Source of the DNA: an uncultured Duncaniella sp.
GTDB lineage: Bacteria > Bacteroidota > Bacteroidia > Bacteroidales > Muribaculaceae
Direction: 5' to 3'
Length of the DNA stretch: 64,000 nucleotides
NCBI GenBank assembly: GCA_910578515.1
Contig: CAJTQR010000003.1
Location: 492,119-556,118 of the forward strand
In this document: piece by piece, positions 1 to 8,642 of the stretch
Numbering within the stretch: the stretch's first letter is position 1
Layout: each line of letters starts with the position of its first letter
Notes under the pieces: model-generated
The model's input: the letters and a program-made list of their open reading frames with translations, nothing else
Database searches by the model: none
What the model was told of the DNA's origin: nothing
Made by a program: the position numbers and the translations under genes

Positions 1-83
1 AGCCAATAGCGAAGAGCGTTTCAAAGCGGTTTGGGTGTGTTGTATAGGGTTGGTTCTGTTTCGATTATATATTTTTATACGGC

Positions 84-1448
84 TCAGTTAGCTTTAATCC
101 AGCCTGAGTTCTTGAATTCGCAGTCACGCCATCCATCTTCGATGCGTATATAAGTGTCCTTGATTTTGTTACGGAGCCACTTGTCGAGCACTTCAGCGCG
201 TTTTGCGTTCTCATACATGCCTTTGAGCTGCTGGTAGTCATCAGATAGATTGGCGCGGTGACCCTCGATGCGGTTCGATAGTTTCACCATCGCCACGATG
301 TCCTGATTGGTCTTGGGGTCCTTCATGATGAAGGCTTTTGATACTTCGCCGGGCTGCAGGGCGCTAACTTCGCGGGCTACTTCCTGAGGAAGTTGCGACA
401 TTTCGAAGCGTGGGCTGCCTGTGTTTTCGTTGACCATCACACCGCGGTTGTTGCGTGTGTTCTTGTCGCTTGAAATCACACCTACTGCCTCCTCAAAGGT
501 AAATTTGTCCTTGAGCATATCGCTGCGGAGGCTATCCACACGGTTCACAGCCTCAATGAGGTCCTTTTCTGATACACGCGGTTTGAGAAGTATGTGACGT
601 ACATTCACACGGTCGCCTCGCTTCTCGATAAGCTGTATGATATGGAAACCGAATTCCGATTCCACAATCTTTGACACCTTCTTAGGGTCGTTGAGGTTGA
701 AAGCCACGGCAGCAAATTCAGGCACGAGTTCGCCTCGACCCATGAATCCGAGTTCACCTCCGCGTCCGGCGCTACCGGGGTCCTCCGAGTAGAGGATGGC
801 GAGGGTTGAGAAGTCGCGTTCGCCGTTGTTGACCTGGTCGGAGTAGTCACGCAGACGTGCTTTCACTGCGTCGATTTCTTCACGCGGTATGGCGGGCGCC
901 ACGGTGAGTATCTGCACTTCCACCTGCAGGGGCACATAGGGAATACTGTCCTCGGGGAGACGGTCGAAGTAGCGGCGCACATCAGCGGGAGTCGCCTTGA
1001 TGTCGCCGGTGAGCTTGCGCTGTACCTCCTGCACACGTCCGCGGTTAGCTATCACGGTGCGGAGTGACTCGCGCAGGTCAGGGATGGATTTGCGGAACAT
1101 CTGCTCCACCTTTTCCTTGGTGCCAAGTGAGTTGATGTAGAAGTTAATCTGCGCTTCCACCTGCTGCATCACCATGTTGTCGGAGATTTCCACGGTGTCG
1201 AGCTCAGCCTGATGGAGGTAGAGCTTCTCGATGGCGAGCTGCTCGGGGATTAAGCAATATGGGTCACCGTTGAGGGGAATTTTATCATACAGCATGTTCT
1301 GGTAAGTCTCTTCGATTTCCGATTTCCAGATGGGTTGGTCACCGACCACCCATGCCACCTCTTCGGCTACATTGTCGGTACCGGCAGAAACATAAGAGGC
1401 GCCCATCAAAACCAGCAGGCTCACCAATATCATTGATTTGATTTTCAC
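84..1448 (-). CDS. SurA-like periplasmic peptidyl-prolyl cis-trans isomerase
   Basis: A 454-residue exported protein with a clear N-terminal signal peptide (residues 1-22, cleavage after VSA). A SurA-type chaperone N-domain is followed by two parvulin (PpiC) domains at roughly residues 172-275 and 280-390; the first shows the family hallmarks DPGSAGRGGELGFMGRGE and FGFHIIQL, and the second begins at VNVRHILL. Such proteins chaperone or isomerise outer-membrane proteins in the periplasm. The second parvulin copy lacks the GG-LG-F core, so it is probably a degenerate substrate-binding copy, as in SurA. The start is the Met immediately before the signal peptide. A TACCTTTG -7 element lies upstream on the minus strand. 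Family assignment is strong; whether this is the functional SurA or one of several paralogues cannot be told here. Confidence 0.9.
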   Translation of the reverse strand: MKIKSMILVSLLVLMGASYVSAGTDNVAEEVAWVVGDQPIWKSEIEETYQNMLYDKIPLNGDPYCLIPEQLAIEKLYLHQAELDTVEISDNMVMQQVEAQINFYINSLGTKEKVEQMFRKSIPDLRESLRTVIANRGRVQEVQRKLTGDIKATPADVRRYFDRLPEDSIPYVPLQVEVQILTVAPAIPREEIDAVKARLRDYSDQVNNGERDFSTLAILYSEDPGSAGRGGELGFMGRGELVPEFAAVAFNLNDPKKVSKIVESEFGFHIIQLIEKRGDRVNVRHILLKPRVSEKDLIEAVNRVDSLRSDMLKDKFTFEEAVGVISSDKNTRNNRGVMVNENTGSPRFEMSQLPQEVAREVSALQPGEVSKAFIMKDPKTNQDIVAMVKLSNRIEGHRANLSDDYQQLKGMYENAKRAEVLDKWLRNKIKDTYIRIEDGWRDCEFKNSGWIKAN

Positions 1449-1491
1449 GTCGTTGTAAGCTGTTTAATGTGATAATATTGAAAATAACCCC

Positions 1492-1524
1492 CAAAGGTAC
1501 AAAAAATCTTGGAAAAGATTGAAA
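1492..1524 (-). promoter_or_regulatory. putative promoter of the SurA-like gene
   Basis: Read on the minus strand, TACCTTTG (1492-1499) matches the Bacteroidetes -7 consensus TAnnTTTG, and TTTC at 1521-1524 lies 21 bp upstream in the -33 position (consensus TTTG, one mismatch). It sits about 45 bp from the start codon at 1448. Confidence 0.55.
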
Positions 1525-1556
1525 AATTTAGAGCTATTAACGAATTATGAAAGGTA

Positions 1557-1586
1557 AAGAGCCTGTTTCTTGTGAAACAGGCTCTT
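1557..1586 (-). terminator. hairpin downstream of queA
   Basis: A perfect 13-bp stem (AAGAGCCTGTTTC and its complement) with a TTGT loop lies between the queA stop and the next gene's promoter. The T-run after it on the minus strand is interrupted (TTACCTTTC), so it may be a weak terminator. Confidence 0.55.
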
Positions 1587-1623
1587 AGGTATTTTCCGTG
1601 AGGAGTTGAAGGGGTGAGGGTAA

Positions 1624-2889
1624 TCAGAGAAGCAGACAGGCATCCCCGTAAGAGAGGAAACGGTAGGCGGGGTCGGCGAGTGCATAGGTGTAGAGGTCGC
1701 GCCACGAGGGTGAGGTGGCTGATTGCGAGAGGAAGGCGGAGACCAGCAGAAGCAGGGTGGAGCGCGGCTGATGGAAATTAGTCACCATCCCTTTCACTAT
1801 TCTGTAGCGGTAGCCCGGTGCTATCATCAGGCGTGTGGATGCTATGAATGTATCCTCGCCGGTGGCATCGAGATGGCGCAGCATGGCTTCCATAGCCTCA
1901 CTGACCGGGAGGTCGGGATGAGTCTCGGCTGTGTTGGCAGTTTGAGCAGTGGCGACAGGTAAATATGGGTACCATTGGGGGAGGATGTCGGCAGGAAGTC
2001 CCTGATGGAGACGGCATCCCAGATGATACAGGCTTTCGAGTGTGCGCACGGAAGTGGTGCCTACGGCTATGACACGGCGTTGACTCTCGGCAAGTTCACG
2101 GATGAGCGTGCGGGGCACGGCTATAAATTCGCTGTGCATCTCATGCTCGCCTATGGTGTCGCTCTTGACCGGCTGGAATGTGCCAGCACCCACATGGAGT
2201 GTGAGCTCGCGGCGGGGTATGTCGCGGCTATCTATTGCGGAGAGCACCTCGGGGGTGAAATGGAGCCCGGCGGTAGGGGCCGCTACCGAGCCTTCGATAT
2301 GGCTGAAAATGGTCTGATAGTCAGAAGTGTCGCTCGCTTCAGTGCCTCGGTTTAGGTAAGGCGGGATGGGGATTTCGCCCACTGCGGAAATGATACGGCT
2401 GAAGGTCACCTCGGGTGCATCCCATGAAAACTCAACTACTGAGGTGTTGCCCGACCGCTCAATGCGTGTGGCAGAGAGTGTGAAATCAGTCCCGTCGATG
2501 TTCAGAGGCATGGTGAGAGAGCCGCTTTTCCAACGTTTGGAATTTCCTACGAAGCAGGTCCATGAGCAGCGGGAGGTTGAGGCGAAGCTGACAGCATAGT
2601 CGGCGGGGGTGTGTGGTTCGAGGCAAAACACTTCGATGGTGGCGCCTGTTCCGTCGTCGCCTTTGCGGAAACGCAGACGGGCGTTGATGACGCGGGTGTT
2701 GTTGTAGACCAGCATTGAGTCGGTTGGCAGGATATCAGGCAACTCCTTGAAACGGTGGGTGGATATCTCGCCGGCCGGATTCTTAACCAGTAGCAGGCAC
2801 TCATCGCGCTGCGCGAGTGGATGCTTGGCTATGCGTTCGTCGGGTAACGGGTAGTCAAACTCCTCGATTTTGATTTCCCTTATGCTCAT
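1624..2889 (-). CDS. queA: S-adenosylmethionine:tRNA ribosyltransferase-isomerase QueA
   Basis: A 421-residue cytoplasmic enzyme that transfers and isomerises the ribosyl moiety of AdoMet onto preQ1-modified tRNA to give epoxyqueuosine. Family signatures are visible: the N-terminal FDYPLPDERIAKHPL, YNNTRVINARL, PTAGLHFT near the middle, ELTLHVGAGTFQPV, and the C-terminal NFHQPRSTLLLLVSAF. It is longer than the roughly 350-residue enterobacterial enzyme, as Bacteroidetes versions usually are, because of an insert around residues 290-330 (HLGCRLHQGLPADILPQWYP region). It is followed downstream on the same strand by a hairpin. Its upstream neighbour rpe is 64 bp away and could be co-transcribed. 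Identification is secure. Confidence 0.95.
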   Translation of the reverse strand: MSIREIKIEEFDYPLPDERIAKHPLAQRDECLLLVKNPAGEISTHRFKELPDILPTDSMLVYNNTRVINARLRFRKGDDGTGATIEVFCLEPHTPADYAVSFASTSRCSWTCFVGNSKRWKSGSLTMPLNIDGTDFTLSATRIERSGNTSVVEFSWDAPEVTFSRIISAVGEIPIPPYLNRGTEASDTSDYQTIFSHIEGSVAAPTAGLHFTPEVLSAIDSRDIPRRELTLHVGAGTFQPVKSDTIGEHEMHSEFIAVPRTLIRELAESQRRVIAVGTTSVRTLESLYHLGCRLHQGLPADILPQWYPYLPVATAQTANTAETHPDLPVSEAMEAMLRHLDATGEDTFIASTRLMIAPGYRYRIVKGMVTNFHQPRSTLLLLVSAFLSQSATSPSWRDLYTYALADPAYRFLSYGDACLLL

Positions 2890-2953
2890 GTCTCGTAAAA
2901 AATTTTTGTCGGTTCGTTTAATCGGGGGTGGCTGACACCCTGTGGATATATGG

Positions 2954-3607
2954 TTATTTGCTGAGCTCGATTAGGTCGGCAATGGCTTTCTGCGGGTCAG
3001 GAGCGCGGAACACGTAGCTTCCCGCCACCAGTATGTCGGCACCGGCCTCGATGAGTGCGGGAGCTGTTGTGAGGTCTACGCCGCCATCTATCTCGATGGT
3101 GGCTTGTGAGCCGGATGCCATAATCATCTGGCGCAGGTCGCGAACCTTGCTGACGGTGTTCTGAATGAATTTTTGACCGCCGAATCCGGGATTGACACTC
3201 ATGAGCAGCACCATGTCGAGGTCTGTTATAATGTCGCGCAGCAACATCACGGGAGTGGCGGGGTTGAGTGTCACTGCGGCACGCATCCCTGCATCCTTTA
3301 TGGAGTGGACCACACGGTGGAGATGGGTACACGCCTCCCAATGCACATTCATGATTGCGGCACCCGCGTCGCGCACCTGTCCCACAAAGCGTCCCGGGTC
3401 CATGACCATCATGTGGACGTCAAGCGGTTTCTCAGCTATTTTGCTGATTGAGGATATGACGGGAAAACCTATGGTGATGTTGGGCACAAACATGCCGTCC
3501 ATCACATCGATGTGGATGAGCGAGGCTTCGCTGCGGTCCACCATTTCAACGGCTTCCGCCAGCCGGGCAAAGTCGGCGGCGAGAAGTGAGGGTGCTACCT
3601 GTACCAT
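2954..3607 (-). CDS. rpe: ribulose-phosphate 3-epimerase
   Basis: A 217-residue TIM-barrel enzyme interconverting ribulose 5-phosphate and xylulose 5-phosphate in the pentose phosphate pathway. Diagnostic motifs appear in order: VAPSLLAADF at the N terminus, HIDVMDGMFVPNITIG (metal and catalytic Asp), LDVHMMV, SVNPGFGGQKFI, IEIDGGV (second catalytic Asp) and GADILVAGSYVF (phosphate-binding loop). Length is exactly that of the family. The start codon is the first Met before VQVAPSLL, with no in-frame extension needed. Its position just upstream of queA on the same strand suggests joint transcription. Confidence 0.96.
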   Translation of the reverse strand: MVQVAPSLLAADFARLAEAVEMVDRSEASLIHIDVMDGMFVPNITIGFPVISSISKIAEKPLDVHMMVMDPGRFVGQVRDAGAAIMNVHWEACTHLHRVVHSIKDAGMRAAVTLNPATPVMLLRDIITDLDMVLLMSVNPGFGGQKFIQNTVSKVRDLRQMIMASGSQATIEIDGGVDLTTAPALIEAGADILVAGSYVFRAPDPQKAIADLIELSK

Positions 3608-3632
3608 GATGGTGATTGCTTAAGGTTGGTTT

Positions 3633-3660
3633 TTTAGAGTGGAGAGTTTAGAGTGGAGAG
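3633..3660. repeat. two perfect 14-bp tandem copies of TTTAGAGTGGAGAG
   Basis: Two adjacent identical 14-bp units (3633-3646 and 3647-3660) lie in the short spacer between rpe and the DedA gene. They are purine-rich on the plus strand and not part of a coding frame on the gene strand. Slipped-strand duplication is the simplest origin. Confidence 0.85.
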
Positions 3661-3686
3661 TGAGGGATGGCGTGGCTGATAATCTG

Positions 3687-4370
3687 TCAGAGCGCCGGGT
3701 TCTTGCGCGGCTTGAAAGCGTTCCAGAGTATTACTCCGAGACACACCACGCCGATGGCGAGACCTACGTAGGTGAGGTAATCATTGTATTCCTCCACCTT
3801 GGCAAACAGCTGTTCCTTGGGCACCACAGTGCCAAGCCAGTAGCCGAGTCCGGCGAGCACCACATTCCATGTCAATGCTCCGAGTCCGGTGTAGAGCACG
3901 AATTTGCCTATGTTCATGCGGGCAAGTCCGGCGGGTATGGAGATGAGCTGACGCACAGCCGGAATCAGTCGGCCGAAGAATGTCGAGGCAGCGCCATGTT
4001 TGTCGAAGTACTCCTCGGCATGGCGTACTTTCGCTTCGTCGATGAGGCAGGCATGACCTATGCGGCTGTTGGCAAATTTATAGACTATCGGACGCCCTAT
4101 CCACACCGACAGATAATAGTTGATGAGTGCACCGATGATGGCGCCGGCTGTGGCAAGGACCACTATCATCACTATGTTGACGTCACCCTTGGTGCATGCG
4201 AGATATGCGGCGGGTGGTACGATTACTTCGGATGGGAAGGGAATAAAGGAACTTTCGATTATCATGAACCCCAACACGAGGAGGTAGACGGTCATTGGTT
4301 CAGCCACAAGGAATTTTGCCATGATTCCTGCGGGGTCGAAAATTGCTAAAAGGGGAAGTGTCTCAAGCAT
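3687..4370 (-). CDS. DedA family inner-membrane protein
   Basis: A 227-residue polytopic membrane protein of the DedA/SNARE-associated (VTT) superfamily. The hallmark stretch ESSFIPFPSEVIVPPAAYLA (residues about 39-58) holds the conserved acidic and proline residues, and the second half has the family's GR-IP-R motif as FFGRLIPAVRQLISIPAGLARM. Several hydrophobic segments follow, with a basic C terminus (FKPRKNPAL). Members act in lipid-carrier (undecaprenyl phosphate) or phospholipid translocation and in membrane-potential homeostasis; which one applies here is not visible. It has its own promoter at 4491-4521. Confidence 0.92.
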   Translation of the reverse strand: MLETLPLLAIFDPAGIMAKFLVAEPMTVYLLVLGFMIIESSFIPFPSEVIVPPAAYLACTKGDVNIVMIVVLATAGAIIGALINYYLSVWIGRPIVYKFANSRIGHACLIDEAKVRHAEEYFDKHGAASTFFGRLIPAVRQLISIPAGLARMNIGKFVLYTGLGALTWNVVLAGLGYWLGTVVPKEQLFAKVEEYNDYLTYVGLAIGVVCLGVILWNAFKPRKNPAL

Positions 4371-4670
4371 CTGATTGCGTTTTAATAGTTGAAATGAAGT
4401 TTGTGTTACTGCCGGCTGACGCTGTCAGCTCAGCCGAGGAAATATTTCCTCTAACAGATAACATAGAGCCTGCATCTCAAGTTCATGATGCAAAATTACA
4501 AAGTTTCACGGATATATCAAAAAATCAGGGACCGCCTCACGACGCCCCCTGACTGTTTATCCTAATTACTTTATTACTTTGTTAAGATTAAAAATACGAT
4601 TAAAATAAATTTAGTGGTTTAAACCATGCTTTTCAAGCTATATCTTAGTGGCAGCAGTGTCAACGGCTGC
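4371..4670. other. intergenic region between the LruC lipoprotein gene and the DedA gene
   Basis: This 300-bp gap contains the DedA promoter (4491-4521) and, just beyond it, a small inverted repeat TCAGGG/CCCTGA (4525-4552) that could help terminate transcription of the LruC gene. An AT-rich stretch fills 4560-4620. No convincing gene was seen. Confidence 0.6.
4491..4521 (-). promoter_or_regulatory. Bacteroidetes-type promoter of the DedA gene
   Basis: On the minus strand TTTG (4518-4521) is followed after 19 bp by TAATTTTG (4491-4498), matching TTTG-N19-21-TAnnTTTG exactly. The leader to the start at 4370 would be about 115 nt. Confidence 0.75.
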
Positions 4671-7091
4671 TTATTTGGTCAATGGAATCTGATATCCCTT
4701 CCATCCGTGTTTCACAACGTGGTCCTGTTCTGTAGCTTTCTGAGAATGGAAGCCAGAATGGGTTGTTCCGTCGAGAGCCCAAGCGTGGAAACTGTTAGGA
4801 TGGTAGAAGTATCCTGTGATTGATGTGTTGGTGGGAGTTTTTTCTTCTCCAAGTGCGGGTTGATTAGTATCACCTCTATGAGTGAAATAGATAGGCGTTT
4901 TTTCAGTCGGCCATTCGTAATTGCTTGTGGTTACAAACATTTGTGGTACATTGTTGCCCGCCTGGCTTGTTTGCACAGGAGCAGTGATGCTTTGAATGGA
5001 ACCGCCTGGTTGGTCAACTTCCAAGTGGAAACCGCCAAGTCGGTTTGCGCTGATAGAGATGTTGGGGTTGTCGGGAGTTCCTGACATGGAGAAATCTTCG
5101 CTGACCTTAATTCGTACAGTTGCGCCCACTTCAAAACCCTGCACGTTGGTAGGTGTTGTGTACGGTTTCCCGAACCACTGGTGCCATTCGGTAAATTCTT
5201 TGGTGCCGGTGGGGGTATATACGGTATATTGGTCGCCATTTTCATCAGAACCGCCCTTTATCTCAGTTCCGTTGTAGTACAGACGTATGGGGAGTGTACC
5301 ACCTGCGGCAAGAGCTGTGATATAGGCTTCATCCGAACCAGCCACGTGCTGAACACCAAATACAATATCATTGAAGTCATGGTCAAATGTACCGCCTAAG
5401 TCCTCGCATGCAACAATCCAAGGGAATATGGGCTCCTCTTTGGGTTCTTCGGGGTCTTCAACGGTTGTTGGGTCATCGTAGCCCGGTTCTGCACCGTCAA
5501 TGAGAAATACAAAATCCTGCATGTCAAAGTCACAACTGGTACGATTATAGGTGTCACCTATTTCACCATCTTCAAAAGAAAGATAACGCCAATTGTATTT
5601 TTGTCCTATCCATGTAGCAGCTCGGAAGGCTCTATTATTTTCATCTTTAATAAATGCATTATCGGGATATCGCCAAATTTTATTTCCTGATTGACTATCC
5701 CAATATTCTTCATTTCGTTCAGCTCCTTCAGCTGGAATCCAACGTGTTTTCTCATTTAGGCGGCTTACAGAGTAGAGATAACGATTAGTTCCTCGTTTCA
5801 CGTAGCCTCCATAAGTTTTGGAAATATCGTCAAAATGGACTTTTATGCCTTTACTGATTAAGGCAGGATAATTGTCATCATCCATTTTTATGTCTGAAAT
5901 CATATCGGGGGTATTAGCCCATCCATCAGCTTTTGAATAGTCGTAATTATAAATAGTATATGTAATTGTCAAATCTTTTCTTGGTTGACGTTTTTCGTTG
6001 TGAATAAAACTTGCGTCATAAATATCATATTCTTGATTCCATTGGTTTATATTCTTTAAACAGTCACCAGTTAGTTGCCATCGGTAAACATAATTGAATC
6101 GTTTATCCTCACTATTATTAGGGTTATTTTCGATTCCTTTGGATATTAAATATTCACGACAGGCAAAAGTCATGTTGTGGTCGTCTTTGGCAGATGTGAT
6201 GCCTAAGAAATTATCAGTAGAATAGATGTCTATATAATTGTAGGAGTTATTATTTGTGTCAGTTCTGGGTACCACTGTTATTCCGTGGTTGTTTAAGCAT
6301 TTCATGAACTCTTGGTTATTCATGAAGTCTTCAATTACAATTGACCTTGTTTCTGTAGGAGCCCAGCAAAGGACTTGATTATCCATATTGCCTCCTTTAG
6401 TATCCTTTTCCATTGCATAGATAGGATAACGTATTGGTTCGCCATTATCGTCAATGTAAAAAAATCCGAATTCTAAGACTTGATTTGTTTGCCAATAAAG
6501 GGGGCGTACAATAATATCTTGTTGTGAGAATTTAAAGGTAAAATCTACATGTACACCATCTCTGTCAGAATTGTAGCAATTTTCGGGCATTCTTCTGCGG
6601 AAAATTGTAGCATTAAGCATAGGGACCACCATCCAGTCGGTTGGGTCAGTGCAAAGGGTTGCTGTAACGCCAGAGCCGCCTTCGCTGCTCGGATTTGAAA
6701 CAGTACGACTTGAACTTGATAAATCTATCATGCTACCTTTGTCTACTTTTATATCTCTGCCTTGTGTACGTAAAATGAGATTTGTATAGCCTTGTGGCAC
6801 GTCGAAATTTAGTGTCCGTGTGCCTAATACTTGTTTGAAATCACCGAAACGATATTTCTTGCCATTATATGTGGCTATTATCTTTAAGTCAGTTGGGACA
6901 GCCGTTTTTACTGTAATGCTAGTGTGTAGTGCAGCAGTCCAATCATGGTTTGGGTCAACGACGCCGAATTGTTTGATGAATTCGCGCGCGTACAATTCTT
7001 CTCTTGGGACTTCTATCACATCTGTCGTACATGCCGACAGGGCGACTCCCAAGGTTAAAAGCAATCCTGCAAATGGTTTGTGAAATTGCAT
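4671..7091 (-). CDS. LruC-domain surface lipoprotein
   Basis: An 806-residue lipoprotein: signal peptide with lipobox LSAC, lipidated Cys at residue 21. The N-terminal section (residues about 30-120, REFIKQFGVVDPNHDWTAA) is the conserved opening of Bacteroidetes LruC/DUF4842 proteins. The C-terminal LruC-type domain includes the acidic motif CEDLGGTFDHDFNDIVFGV, a likely Ca-binding loop, followed by the LPIRLYYNG and beta-rich stretches. The middle (roughly residues 180-500, 5590-6550) is Asn/Tyr/Asp-rich and visibly more AT-rich than neighbouring genes, which suggests a rapidly diverging surface-exposed section. Function is unknown; related proteins are cell-surface lipoproteins. It is flanked by its own promoter and appears monocistronic. 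Confidence 0.88.
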   Translation of the reverse strand: MQFHKPFAGLLLTLGVALSACTTDVIEVPREELYAREFIKQFGVVDPNHDWTAALHTSITVKTAVPTDLKIIATYNGKKYRFGDFKQVLGTRTLNFDVPQGYTNLILRTQGRDIKVDKGSMIDLSSSSRTVSNPSSEGGSGVTATLCTDPTDWMVVPMLNATIFRRRMPENCYNSDRDGVHVDFTFKFSQQDIIVRPLYWQTNQVLEFGFFYIDDNGEPIRYPIYAMEKDTKGGNMDNQVLCWAPTETRSIVIEDFMNNQEFMKCLNNHGITVVPRTDTNNNSYNYIDIYSTDNFLGITSAKDDHNMTFACREYLISKGIENNPNNSEDKRFNYVYRWQLTGDCLKNINQWNQEYDIYDASFIHNEKRQPRKDLTITYTIYNYDYSKADGWANTPDMISDIKMDDDNYPALISKGIKVHFDDISKTYGGYVKRGTNRYLYSVSRLNEKTRWIPAEGAERNEEYWDSQSGNKIWRYPDNAFIKDENNRAFRAATWIGQKYNWRYLSFEDGEIGDTYNRTSCDFDMQDFVFLIDGAEPGYDDPTTVEDPEEPKEEPIFPWIVACEDLGGTFDHDFNDIVFGVQHVAGSDEAYITALAAGGTLPIRLYYNGTEIKGGSDENGDQYTVYTPTGTKEFTEWHQWFGKPYTTPTNVQGFEVGATVRIKVSEDFSMSGTPDNPNISISANRLGGFHLEVDQPGGSIQSITAPVQTSQAGNNVPQMFVTTSNYEWPTEKTPIYFTHRGDTNQPALGEEKTPTNTSITGYFYHPNSFHAWALDGTTHSGFHSQKATEQDHVVKHGWKGYQIPLTK

Positions 7092-7198
7092 AATTGTGAA
7101 AAAATTTGTGATTAGGGCGTTAGGTAAATATTAAAGATTGATATACACTAAAAATATGGAAAATTGATTCAGTTAAGGTTTTTAGTGAATAAGATAGA

Positions 7199-7230
7199 CA
7201 AAGGTAATACCAAAAATTACCCCCCCCAAA
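7199..7230 (-). promoter_or_regulatory. Bacteroidetes-type promoter of the LruC lipoprotein gene
   Basis: On the minus strand TTTG (7227-7230), 20 bp, then TACCTTTG (7199-7206): a full consensus match. The predicted leader to 7091 is about 100 nt and AT-rich. Confidence 0.8.
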
Positions 7231-7285
7231 TTTTTAACATACATTAACTTTGCTTGGAGGGGTAATCAGATGTAAATTAACAGTT

Positions 7286-7879
7286 TTATGCCGGGAGGAT
7301 GCCGGCGGCAATGAAGAGCTGCCGGTAAGAGGCTGCTTTCTTTTCGAGGGAGAGGGGGTAGGCGCGTGAAGTGGATGGCATACGGGTGAGTGAGAGATGG
7401 CGATGGTCGTCGCCCCACACTGTGGTGACGATTTCTCCGATTTTCGGGAGAGGTGTCGATGTGAGCTCTGCTATCACACCGGCCGCTTTCTCTCCGGTGG
7501 TGGCGATGAACCGGCATTCAGGCATCTCAGAAAGGAGTGCGGCAAGGTTGACAGGCTCGACTATTTCAAGGAATTTGTCGGCAGCGTTGTCTTTAAGCCG
7601 GCGTATTGCAGCCCCGGTGTCGTGGAGTGCAATTCCTTTCTCGCGTAGAAATGCCTCGATATCGTTGCGGCGGAAAGCACCTGTGGCATCATCGCGGAAG
7701 TGAAATGGGTCGGAATAGAAAATCAGCCCCATTATGCGCCAGAAATCGTTGGTCTTGTTAGGGTAATAGAATTCCATGGACCAGCGTATAGGTTTTGGGG
7801 GGAATGTGCCCATGATTAGCACTTTGGCATCGTGGGGAAGAAATGGCGGGAACGGGTGACGCTCGATAGGGGGTAACAT
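7286..7879 (-). CDS. uracil-DNA glycosylase superfamily protein, possibly hypoxanthine-DNA-glycosylase-like
   Basis: A 197-residue cytoplasmic protein. The N-terminal VLIMGTFPPK resembles motif 1 of UDG-superfamily enzymes, followed by FYYPNKTNDFWRIMGLIFY, the Y-x-N-x-FW pattern typical of Mug/HDG-like base-excision glycosylases. Near the C terminus LTRMPSTSRAYPLSLEKKAASYRQLF corresponds to the DNA-intercalating motif 2 region (PS-S-A). Family-level assignment is good; substrate (uracil, hypoxanthine or another lesion) is inference. No operon partner is evident: it sits between the LruC promoter and the terminator of the aspS-efp operon. Confidence 0.78.
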   Translation of the reverse strand: MLPPIERHPFPPFLPHDAKVLIMGTFPPKPIRWSMEFYYPNKTNDFWRIMGLIFYSDPFHFRDDATGAFRRNDIEAFLREKGIALHDTGAAIRRLKDNAADKFLEIVEPVNLAALLSEMPECRFIATTGEKAAGVIAELTSTPLPKIGEIVTTVWGDDHRHLSLTRMPSTSRAYPLSLEKKAASYRQLFIAAGILPA

Positions 7880-7948
7880 AGTGGAGGGAATTTGGGTTAA
7901 GAATTGATGACGGGGAGGGAAATTCAGTATACAGTCATAACAAAAAAG

Positions 7949-7979
7949 TTGGCGGGTCAGATTGGTACTGACCCGCCAA
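7949..7979 (-). terminator. rho-independent terminator after efp
   Basis: A 12-bp GC-rich stem (TTGGCGGGTCAG with its complement) and 7-nt loop, followed on the minus strand by CTTTTTTG. It ends the aspS-to-efp gene string. Confidence 0.88.
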
Positions 7980-8035
7980 TATTTTTACCGGGATGAGCGG
8001 ACGTTTGGATAACTGAGATTGCTCAGGGCAATCGA

Positions 8036-8602
8036 TTATTCCTTCACGCGTTCCACGTATGAACCGTCGCGAGTGTCTACGCGCACTTTGTCACCGATGT
8101 TGCAGAAAAGGGGCACACGAATCTCAGCGCCGGTTTCGAGAGTGGCGGGTTTGAGAGTGTTGGTCGCGGTGTCACCCTTGATGCCGGGTTCGGTGTAGGT
8201 GATTTCGAGAACCACGCTTGTGGGCATTTCGCAAGTAAGGATTGTATCGGAAGCAGCGTGAACCATTGCTTCGCAGATGTCACCTTCCTTGAGGAACTGC
8301 ACTCCGTCGATGCTTTCGCCGGGGAGGGCTACCTGCTCGAAAGTTTCGGTGTGCATGAAGTTGTAGCCCATATCATCCTTATAGAGATACTGGTAGGGAC
8401 GACGTTCGATGCGGACCTCGTTGACCTTCACGCCAGAGTTCCAAGTCTTGTCGAGGACACGACCGGTCTTGACGTTTTTGAGTTTGGTGCGCACGAAAGC
8501 CGGACCTTTACCGGGCTTTACATGAAGAAATTCCACGATGAAGAAGTAGTTGCCGTCGATATCGAGGCACATACCGTTCTTAAAGTCTGCAGTTGTTGCC
8601 AT
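8036..8602 (-). CDS. efp: translation elongation factor P
   Basis: A 188-residue protein with the three EF-P beta-barrel domains; it binds between P and E sites to relieve ribosome stalling at polyproline. The domain I tip loop HVKPGKGPAF places Lys32 at the position modified in many bacteria, and the C-terminal signature YTEPGIKGDTATNTLKPATLETGAEIRVPLF is intact. No lysylation or rhamnosylation enzyme lies nearby. It is the last gene before a strong terminator and follows the SlyD-like gene by 40 bp, so it is probably the distal gene of the aspS operon. Confidence 0.97.
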   Translation of the reverse strand: MATTADFKNGMCLDIDGNYFFIVEFLHVKPGKGPAFVRTKLKNVKTGRVLDKTWNSGVKVNEVRIERRPYQYLYKDDMGYNFMHTETFEQVALPGESIDGVQFLKEGDICEAMVHAASDTILTCEMPTSVVLEITYTEPGIKGDTATNTLKPATLETGAEIRVPLFCNIGDKVRVDTRDGSYVERVKE

Positions 8603-8642
8603 TTATATGATTGATTTATTTGTCTTGAGTTCGTTGAATGAA

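Noticed and set aside
3639..4349. 236-codon open frame antisense to the DedA gene
   Set aside because: The DedA frame shows all family motifs; the antisense product is His/Glu-rich without any domain.
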